From positions 1 through 21,119 of the forward strand of contig CAKVBV010000044.1 of NCBI GenBank assembly GCA_934725535.1: a stretch of 21,119 bases of DNA, read 5' to 3'. Numbering within the stretch: the stretch's first letter is position 1; every line of letters begins with the position of its first letter. Under the pieces are notes generated by a model that ran no database searches, was not told the DNA's origin, and saw nothing but the letters and a program-made list of their open reading frames with translations. A program made the translations under genes and the position numbers. Below are positions 15,523-21,119 of this stretch, in pieces. Source of the DNA: an uncultured Bacteroidales bacterium. Lineage in GTDB: Bacteria > Bacteroidota > Bacteroidia > Bacteroidales > Paludibacteraceae.

Positions 15523-16155
15523 ATGGATACCTTACAAGAAATGACAGCCGCCAAGTTGCTGCAAATGAAAGCAATAAAGTTCCAACCGCTGAACCCGTTT
15601 ACATGGGCTAACGGTTGGATTGCTCCGTTGTACTGTGATGACCGCAAAGTGCTTTCGTATCCGAAGATGCGCGACTTCATACGGCTCGAGTTGGCACGCA
15701 CCATAGCCGAGAGATACCCCGATGTGGACGTGGTGGCTGGCGTGGCTACCAACGCCATCGCGCACGGTGTATTGGTGGCGGAGCAGTTGGGGCTGCCGTT
15801 TGTGTACGTGCACCCCACGCCGAAAGACCACGGTCTGGAGAACCAGATAGAGGGCGACCTGCGTCCGAGACAAACGGTAGTAATTGTTGAAAATCAAGTG
15901 ATTGTGGGCGACAACTGCCTGAAAGTGATAGACGCCATACGCAACAACGGTTGCAAAGTGGCGGGCATCGTAACGATATTCGACTACGGGTTTGCCGCCA
16001 CCAAACGCAAGTTCGAGAAAGCGGGCGTGGAACTGACATCACTGACCGACTTTCCCACCATGCTCCGTTTGGCAGAGGAGATGGATATTATCAGCAAAGA
16101 CCAGCAAAAAGCCATACAGGCTTGGCAAAGACACCCTTCTAAATGGGAGAAATAA
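15523..16155 (+). CDS. pyrE: Orotate phosphoribosyltransferase-like protein with altered PRPP loop
   Basis: PyrE joins orotate to PRPP to form orotidine 5'-phosphate in pyrimidine synthesis. The 210-residue product aligns with Bacteroidales PyrE along its length: KAIKFQPLNPFTWANGW (17-32), YCDDRK (37-42), GVATNAIAHG (73-82), PKDHGLENQIEG (100-111) with the catalytic lysine of KDHG (Lys101), and the C-terminal WQRHPSKW. The PRPP-binding loop, however, reads ENQVIVGDN (123-131) where the family has EDLISTGGS or similar, losing the second acidic residue and the Thr and Ser of the phosphate loop; His97 replaces the usual Arg. The frame is intact, so this is not a simple sequencing slip. The protein may be inactive, have weak activity or do something else. 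It is the first gene of the operon, 13 nt before the SRPBCC gene, its normal partner. Confidence 0.85.
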   Translation: MDTLQEMTAAKLLQMKAIKFQPLNPFTWANGWIAPLYCDDRKVLSYPKMRDFIRLELARTIAERYPDVDVVAGVATNAIAHGVLVAEQLGLPFVYVHPTPKDHGLENQIEGDLRPRQTVVIVENQVIVGDNCLKVIDAIRNNGCKVAGIVTIFDYGFAATKRKFEKAGVELTSLTDFPTMLRLAEEMDIISKDQQKAIQAWQRHPSKWEK

Positions 16156-16168
16156 GGAGAAACAAAGT

Positions 16169-16600
16169 ATGGCAGAAGCAAAGTACGAAAGCAAGATAGG
16201 GCAGGTAGCAGCCTGCGACAAGGCGGTATTCGATGTGCTGAGCAACCTTGAGAACCTCAACAAGGTGCGCAACCTCATACCCGAAGACAAGGTGCAGGAA
16301 CTGGAAATATCACACGATTGCATACGCATGAAAGTGGGCGGATTGGCACAGAAGATAGCCATCCGCATCGTGGAAAAAGAAGAGTACAAGACCATCAAGT
16401 TCGGTGCCGACAATATCCCGATGGCGGTGAACGTATGGATTCAACTCAAACAGGTGGCGGACAACGACACACGCATGCGCATCACGCTGAAAGCCGACAT
16501 ACCCATGATGTTCCGCATGATGCTTGACAAGAAGATGCAACAGGGGTTGGACCAAGCCGTGGATATGCTCTGCCAACTGCCCTATAACGATTGGAAGTGA
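16169..16600 (+). CDS. SRPBCC (START-like) family protein
   Basis: The 143-residue product is of the kind placed after pyrE in many Bacteroidales genomes and assigned to the SRPBCC/polyketide-cyclase fold, a small helix-grip protein with a deep hydrophobic pocket. Visible features are the N-terminal strand YESKIGQV, the helix AVFDVLSNLENL, NLIPEDKV, the strand IRIVEKEEYKTIKF and the long C-terminal helix FRMMLDKKMQQGLDQAVDML. The ligand is unknown. It begins 13 nt after pyrE, and its TGA shares one base with the ATG of psd, so it is co-translated with its neighbours. Confidence 0.8.
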   Translation: MAEAKYESKIGQVAACDKAVFDVLSNLENLNKVRNLIPEDKVQELEISHDCIRMKVGGLAQKIAIRIVEKEEYKTIKFGADNIPMAVNVWIQLKQVADNDTRMRITLKADIPMMFRMMLDKKMQQGLDQAVDMLCQLPYNDWK

Positions 16601-17310
16601 TGGGACACAAGAGACGGGTACGGATACACAAAGAGGGGCGCAACATCATCATCGGACTGACGTTGCTGATTTTTGTGGTGAATATATGCGTGTATTTCTT
16701 TGTGCCGCATTGGGTATTTGCGATAGCGTTGCTGCTGACGGCGATGCTGTTGGTGTTTGTCACTTACTTCTTCCGCAATCCGGTACGCGTATTGGAGGTG
16801 GACGACCCGAACTTTATCATCGCCCCTGCCGACGGACATGTAGTGGTAGTGGAGCCTACCATGGAGAATGAGTATTTCCATGACAAGAGGTTGCAGGTCA
16901 GCATATTTATGTCGCCGTTCAACGTGCACGCCAACTGGTATCCGATAGAGGGTGAAATCCTTGTGTCGGAGCATCAGAAAGGCAGGCACAAAGCTGCATG
17001 GCTGCCCAAGTCGAGTACGGAGAACGAGCGGTCGCTGGTGGTGATTGAGACGCCTGACAAGGTGCAGATTGCCGTCCGCCAGATAGCAGGTGCCATGGCA
17101 CGGCGCATAGTAACCTATGCCAAAGTGGGCAAACAGTCGCACCGAAACACCCACTTGGGCTTTATCAAGTTAGGTAGCCGCGTGGATATGTACTTGCCCC
17201 TCAATACGGAGATGTTTGTAGAGGTGGGCGAGTTGGTACGCGGCAACGAGACCATCATCGGACGACTGCAAGACCCTGACGAAAACAACGTAAACAACGA
17301 AAACAACTAA
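16600..17310 (+). CDS. psd: Phosphatidylserine decarboxylase proenzyme
   Basis: Psd removes CO2 from phosphatidylserine to give phosphatidylethanolamine in the inner membrane. The 236-residue product has two membrane segments near the N-terminus (about 16-34 and 38-57) and then the catalytic domain: APADGH (75-80), MSPFNVH with His110, and the self-cleavage site LGS at 191-193, where cleavage before Ser193 yields the pyruvoyl group, followed by RVDMYLP. Length fits the short PSD class. I chose ATG 16600, which overlaps the preceding stop by one base (TGATG); a TTG three codons upstream is less likely. The C-terminus is an Asn-rich tail. A phosphatidylserine synthase gene usually lies next to psd in relatives; none is seen here. 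Confidence 0.93.
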   Translation: MGHKRRVRIHKEGRNIIIGLTLLIFVVNICVYFFVPHWVFAIALLLTAMLLVFVTYFFRNPVRVLEVDDPNFIIAPADGHVVVVEPTMENEYFHDKRLQVSIFMSPFNVHANWYPIEGEILVSEHQKGRHKAAWLPKSSTENERSLVVIETPDKVQIAVRQIAGAMARRIVTYAKVGKQSHRNTHLGFIKLGSRVDMYLPLNTEMFVEVGELVRGNETIIGRLQDPDENNVNNENN

Positions 17311-17317
17311 ATAAGGT

Positions 17318-18196
17318 ATGGATAGATTTGAGGAACTGTTTGCGCAATACAACTGCGCACTCAACGATGACGCCGTAAAGGCTGCCACTGCCGAGATACT
17401 GGCAAAGCATTTCGACGAGAACAACAACTGCGAGGTATGGAAACAATGCCTCCACCAGATAGACTTGACCACCCTCAACGGCGATGACACCACCGCCAAA
17501 GTGGCAGGTATGGCACAGAAAGTCAATGACTTCAGCAAGAACTTCCCGGGTATCCCCAATGTGGCAGCGATGTGCGTATATCCTGCTTTGGTGGAGACGG
17601 CACACGACACACTGACCGAACCTATCGGCATAGCAGCCGTGGCAGCAGGTTTCCCCGCATCGCAGACGTTCATTGAGATAAAGGTGGCGGAAGCAGCCAT
17701 GGCAGTGGCAGCAGGGGCAACGGAGATTGACATTGTGATTTCCATAGGCAAGTTCCTCGAAGGCAAGTACCAGGAGGTATTTGACGAGATTTCCGAGATA
17801 AAAGCAGCAGTACGCTCGGCACACCTCAAGGTTATCCTTGAAACAGGCGCATTGAAGACGGCAGAGAATATCTACAAGGCATCTATACTGGCAATGGCTG
17901 CAGGGGCTGACTTCATCAAGACCTCCACAGGTAAGATAGCCGTAAATGCCACGCCCGAAGCCACTTACGTGATGTGCCATGCTATCAAGGACTGGTACGA
18001 AAAGACGGGACAGAAAGTGTGCTACAAGCCCGCCGGCGGTGTCAGCACCACCGCGGAAGCCGTACAGCATTACACCTTGGTGAAGGAGATATTAGGTGCC
18101 GATTGGCTGAACAACCAATCCTTCCGCTTTGGGGCAAGCCGTTTGGCTAATAACCTGCTGACAAGTATTGTAGGAACAGAAACAAAGTACTTCTGA
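17318..18196 (+). CDS. deoC: Deoxyribose-phosphate aldolase
   Basis: DeoC splits 2-deoxyribose 5-phosphate into acetaldehyde and glyceraldehyde 3-phosphate in deoxynucleoside breakdown. The 292-residue product has the class I aldolase signatures: Asp138 in TEIDIVI, the Schiff-base Lys201 in DFIKTSTGK and Lys237 in YKPAGGV, matching Asp102, Lys167 and Lys201 of the 259-residue E. coli enzyme. The extra length is an N-terminal extension of about 35 residues. It starts 7 nt after psd, with AAGG just before the ATG, and its TGA overlaps the next ATG by one base. It may work with the nucleoside phosphorylase-like protein at the end of the operon. Confidence 0.95.
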   Translation: MDRFEELFAQYNCALNDDAVKAATAEILAKHFDENNNCEVWKQCLHQIDLTTLNGDDTTAKVAGMAQKVNDFSKNFPGIPNVAAMCVYPALVETAHDTLTEPIGIAAVAAGFPASQTFIEIKVAEAAMAVAAGATEIDIVISIGKFLEGKYQEVFDEISEIKAAVRSAHLKVILETGALKTAENIYKASILAMAAGADFIKTSTGKIAVNATPEATYVMCHAIKDWYEKTGQKVCYKPAGGVSTTAEAVQHYTLVKEILGADWLNNQSFRFGASRLANNLLTSIVGTETKYF

Positions 18197-20469
18197 TGAA
18201 CAGGATAATAGAAAAGCATTTCTTTTCGGACAATGTAGCGGGGCTGGTGATTGAGGCTCCGCTTATTGCACGTAGCCGTCGTGCAGGGCACTTCGTCATC
18301 GTGCGTGTGGACGAACATTCCGAGCGTATGCCGCTCACCATTGCCGATGCAGATACTGAGAAAGGTACCATCACCCTTGTCGTGCAACGTATTGGCGTCA
18401 GCAGTGCCAAACTCATGGCACTCAACGTGGGTGACGAGGTGGCTGACTTGGTCGGACCGTTGGGCAAAGCAACTGATATACAGCATTTTGGTACGGTAGT
18501 CTGTGCCTGTGGCGGTGTGGGAGCAGCACCTATGTTGCCCATTGCGCAAGCCCTCAAGCAGGCGGGCAATCGTGTCATCACAGTGTTGGCGGCACGTACT
18601 GCCGAACTCATCATTCTGCGTGAACAGTTAGCAGCGACCTCCGACGAGGTGATAGTGATGACCGACGACGGCTCTCTCGGACAGAAAGGCGTAGTAACTG
18701 TAGGCGTGGAGCAGGTCATCAACCGCGAACATGTGGACAAGTGCATCACCATCGGACCGGCAATCATGATGAAGTTCGTAGCCCTGACCACGGCGAAATA
18801 CAATATCCCCACAGACGCTAGCCTCAACACCATTATGGTGGACGGAACGGGCATGTGTGGTGCATGTCGCGTCACCGTAGGGGGCAAGATGCGCTTCGTG
18901 TGTGTGGACGGACCTGAGTTCGATGCCCACCAGGTGGATTTCGATGAGATGCTCTCGCGTCTGCGCTCCTACAAACCCGAAGAGGTGGCAGCATACGAAG
19001 CATACCAACACCATGCCGACCTGACCTCCAATGCCCGTGATGCCGAGTGGCGCAAAGCCCTCCGTGCGTCTATGAAAGCCAAAGAGCGCACCGACATTCC
19101 GCGTGTCAAGATGAACGAGTTGGCACCCGAAGTGCGCGTGACCTCCCTCCATAAGGAGGTGAACCAAGGTCTCACACCCGAACAGGCACTGCTTGAATCG
19201 AAGCGGTGTCTCGACTGCGCGAACCCCACTTGTGTACTGGGCTGTCCTGTGAACATTCACATACCCGATTTCATCAAGCGTGTAGAGGCGGGCGACATCA
19301 ATGGGGCTGCCGATGTCATCAAGCAGAGTAGCACACTGCCGGCTGTTTGCGGACGTGTCTGCCCCCAGGAGAAGCAGTGTGAGTCGCAGTGTATTCACCT
19401 CAAGATGGGGCACCAGCCTGTGGCTATCGGGCACCTCGAACGCTATGTGGCAGACCACGCGACCACATCGCATAACACACTGAGTATCACCAGCAACGGC
19501 AAGAAGATAGCCGTAGTAGGCAGTGGACCTTCGGGCTTAGCCTTTGCGGGAGACATGGCGAAGTTCGGCTATGAGGTCACGGTCTTCGAGGCACTGCACG
19601 AGATAGGCGGCGTGCTCAAATACGGTATTCCCGAGTTCCGTCTGCCCAACAGCATTGTGGACAAAGAGATAGACGGTCTGCGTCAGATGGGCGTAACATT
19701 CTGCAAGGATACCATCATCGGCAAGACACTCACTATGAACGACTTGCAGCAAGACGGCTATGCGGCTGTCTTTGTAGGCAGTGGTGCAGGCTTGCCGCGC
19801 TTTATGGGCATACCGGGCGAGAACCTCAATGGCGTCATGTCGTGCAACGAGTACCTCACCCGTGTCAATCTGATGGATGCCTCGTCTGCTGACACCGACA
19901 CACCTCTGTTGAAAGGAACCAACGTGGCTGTCATTGGCGGGGGCAACACCGCCATGGACGCAGTACGTACTGCCAAGCGTCTGGGCGCGGAGCGGGCTAT
20001 GATTATCTACCGCCGTTCCGAAGACGAGATGCCTGCCCGTGTGGAAGAGGTGCGCCATGCCAAGGAGGAGGGCATCGAGTTCCTCACCTTGCACAATCCC
20101 ATTGAGTATCATGCCGATGCCGACGGTCGTGTATGCGAAGCCGTGCTACAGGTGATGACGTTGGGCGAACCGGACGAATCGGGTCGCCGCAGTCCCGTAC
20201 CTGTTGAGGGACAGACCGTTACCTTGCCTGTGGACTTGGTTATTGTCAGCGTAGGCGTCAGCCCTAATCCTCTCATACCGCATACGGTACAGGGCTTGGA
20301 TATTAGCAAGAAAGGAACTATCGTGGTCAATGATGCCATGCAGTCTTCTATCCACACGCTCTTTGCCGGAGGCGACATTGTCCGTGGAGGTGCCACAGTC
20401 ATCCTCGCCATGTCCGATGGCCGCAAAGCCGCCCATGCCATGCACGAATACCTTTCCCAACAACAATAA
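18196..20469 (+). CDS. NfnA-NfnB type flavin oxidoreductase fusion
   Basis: The 757-residue product joins two flavoproteins. Residues 1-255 resemble NfnA and PyrK-type subunits: FAD-binding RMPLTIAD (45-52), an NAD-binding region with CGGVGAAPMLPIA (105-117), and a [2Fe-2S] site with Asp216, Cys221, Cys224 and Cys236, the last in FVCVDGPEFDAHQVD. Residues about 300-757 resemble NfnB and the glutamate synthase small subunit: eight cysteines for two [4Fe-4S] clusters (338, 341, 346, 350 and 385, 389, 395, 399), the FAD loop GSGPSG (442-447) and the NADPH loop GGGNTA (581-586). In bacteria with separate subunits this pair makes NADPH from NADH and reduced ferredoxin by electron bifurcation, so that role is likely. 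Automatic names such as dihydroorotate dehydrogenase B subunit or glutamate synthase would be misleading; the catalytic large subunits are not here. Confidence 0.88.
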   Translation: MNRIIEKHFFSDNVAGLVIEAPLIARSRRAGHFVIVRVDEHSERMPLTIADADTEKGTITLVVQRIGVSSAKLMALNVGDEVADLVGPLGKATDIQHFGTVVCACGGVGAAPMLPIAQALKQAGNRVITVLAARTAELIILREQLAATSDEVIVMTDDGSLGQKGVVTVGVEQVINREHVDKCITIGPAIMMKFVALTTAKYNIPTDASLNTIMVDGTGMCGACRVTVGGKMRFVCVDGPEFDAHQVDFDEMLSRLRSYKPEEVAAYEAYQHHADLTSNARDAEWRKALRASMKAKERTDIPRVKMNELAPEVRVTSLHKEVNQGLTPEQALLESKRCLDCANPTCVLGCPVNIHIPDFIKRVEAGDINGAADVIKQSSTLPAVCGRVCPQEKQCESQCIHLKMGHQPVAIGHLERYVADHATTSHNTLSITSNGKKIAVVGSGPSGLAFAGDMAKFGYEVTVFEALHEIGGVLKYGIPEFRLPNSIVDKEIDGLRQMGVTFCKDTIIGKTLTMNDLQQDGYAAVFVGSGAGLPRFMGIPGENLNGVMSCNEYLTRVNLMDASSADTDTPLLKGTNVAVIGGGNTAMDAVRTAKRLGAERAMIIYRRSEDEMPARVEEVRHAKEEGIEFLTLHNPIEYHADADGRVCEAVLQVMTLGEPDESGRRSPVPVEGQTVTLPVDLVIVSVGVSPNPLIPHTVQGLDISKKGTIVVNDAMQSSIHTLFAGGDIVRGGATVILAMSDGRKAAHAMHEYLSQQQ

Positions 20470-20473
20470 ACGT

Positions 20474-21019
20474 ATGAAGAATGTGATTGTGATTGCCGAA
20501 GAAGGCGATATAATCGGCGAAAAGAAGTTGATAGGACAATATCTGCAAGGAGAAATGGTTGACAGCCAATGGCATGCAGCAGACGGAAGTGTGTGGGATA
20601 TTGTAGTGACAGGTGTGGGAGCACTGAATGTGCTGCGGAGTCTGCGCGACATGCCAAAGGACACACGCCTGCTGAATATCGGGTATGCAGGGAGTACAAA
20701 CTTTGAGATTAGCAGTCTGGTGGAGGTGAGAGAGGTGAGACTGAACCACCCGTGTGTGAAGTATCCTGAGCCTGAAATGCACTTAATGCCGATAGATGCG
20801 GCATTGCTGCAAGAGCCTGACAACGTGCTGCACGCATTGTGCTACAGCAATACGGACTTTGTACTGCAATCGGACTACAAGGATTGTGTGTTTGATATGG
20901 AACTCGCCTTTATTGCGGGTATGGGTTTTACACGGTTGAGCGCGCTGAAGATAGTGAGCGACAACCTCAGTCTGCACAAGTACCGCCAAGTGGCTGCTGA
21001 GGGGAAGAGCCCCAAGTAG
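20474..21019 (+). CDS. Nucleoside phosphorylase/nucleosidase-like protein
   Basis: The 181-residue product resembles the PNP/MTA-nucleosidase fold: strand VIVIAEE at the start, DIVVTGVGALNVLRSL (about 42-57), LLNIGYAGS (about 66-74) and the purine-site block CVFDMELAFIAGMGF (about 139-153) followed by LKIVSDNLS. It is about 50 residues shorter than typical family members and lacks an obvious phosphate-binding Arg motif, so whether it hydrolyses or phosphorolyses nucleosides, and which, is open. ATG 20474 lies 4 nt after the preceding stop; the frame is open further upstream but that would overlap the fusion gene. Last gene of the operon; salvage of nucleosides would fit with deoC. Confidence 0.7.
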   Translation: MKNVIVIAEEGDIIGEKKLIGQYLQGEMVDSQWHAADGSVWDIVVTGVGALNVLRSLRDMPKDTRLLNIGYAGSTNFEISSLVEVREVRLNHPCVKYPEPEMHLMPIDAALLQEPDNVLHALCYSNTDFVLQSDYKDCVFDMELAFIAGMGFTRLSALKIVSDNLSLHKYRQVAAEGKSPK

Positions 21020-21119
21020 CGACAATATAATCCATAATAGAAAATACTTCGTCTTTGGTTTCGGCGCGTAGGAGAGCAATACGCGTTTGACGGAAGTCGT
21101 GCAGCCCTTTGAAAACGGG
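20967..21119 (-). CDS. C-terminal fragment of a minus-strand gene, unknown
   Basis: From the window edge the minus strand is open for 50 codons to TGA at 20969-20967, reading KGLHDFRQTRIALLRAETKD, then EVFSIMDYIVATW and a Gly/Pro-rich end. The first 37 residues look like real protein with amphipathic helices; the last 17 overlap the 3' end of the nucleosidase-like gene by 53 bp, which is more overlap than usual for convergent genes. I do not recognise the family. Confidence 0.4.
   Translation of the reverse strand, partial: PVFKGLHDFRQTRIALLRAETKDEVFSIMDYIVATWGSSPQQPLGGTCAD

Noticed and set aside
20330..20473. Upstream extension of the nucleosidase-like gene
   Set aside because: It would overlap the end of the NfnA-NfnB fusion; the residues have no family resemblance, and ATG 20474 starts the first strand of the fold.

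Overview
The window comes from a Bacteroidota chromosome, most likely order Bacteroidales. Four things point there. Several genes have promoters of the Bacteroides type (TTTG, about 20 bp, TAnnTTTG). Shine-Dalgarno sequences are weak or absent. Two secreted proteins end in type IX secretion (T9SS) type A sorting tails. The pyrE / SRPBCC-protein gene pair is, from memory, a typical Bacteroidales arrangement. No plasmid, phage or transposase gene is visible.

Layout. At 1-349 two tRNA genes diverge from adjacent promoters: tRNA-Leu on the minus strand, whose 5' half runs into unrelated sequence at the anticodon and off the window edge, and an intact tRNA-Cys(GCA) on the plus strand. A terminator-like hairpin follows tRNA-Cys, then sufB, which has no promoter of its own and no sufC or sufD after it. 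1839-2495 is non-coding, rich in hairpins and short repeats. Next come a secreted CotH-kinase-like protein with a T9SS tail (2496-3896) and, convergent to it, a minus-strand pair: an OPT-family transporter and class II fructose-bisphosphate aldolase.

7165-15394 is the accessory-looking part. A 203-bp repeat lies at each end, in opposite orientation and about 97% identical. Between the copies sit a small tail-anchored protein, a 2124-residue secreted T9SS protein translationally coupled to it, and on the other strand a DUF308/HdeD-like membrane protein. The intergenic DNA also carries 11-bp and 22-bp tandem repeats, a G8 tract and a hairpin that occurs a third time at 2227.

15457-21019 is a tightly packed operon read from one promoter: pyrE-like, SRPBCC protein, psd, deoC, an NfnA-NfnB type oxidoreductase fusion and a nucleoside phosphorylase-like protein. 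It mixes nucleotide salvage and synthesis, phospholipid synthesis and redox metabolism. A minus-strand gene fragment enters from the right edge.

The points most worth a second look are the tRNA-Leu split at position 34, the PyrE whose PRPP-binding loop is badly altered, the large inverted repeat pair around the surface-protein locus, a candidate structured RNA antisense to the 3' side of sufB, and the tRNA-Cys/sufB arrangement.
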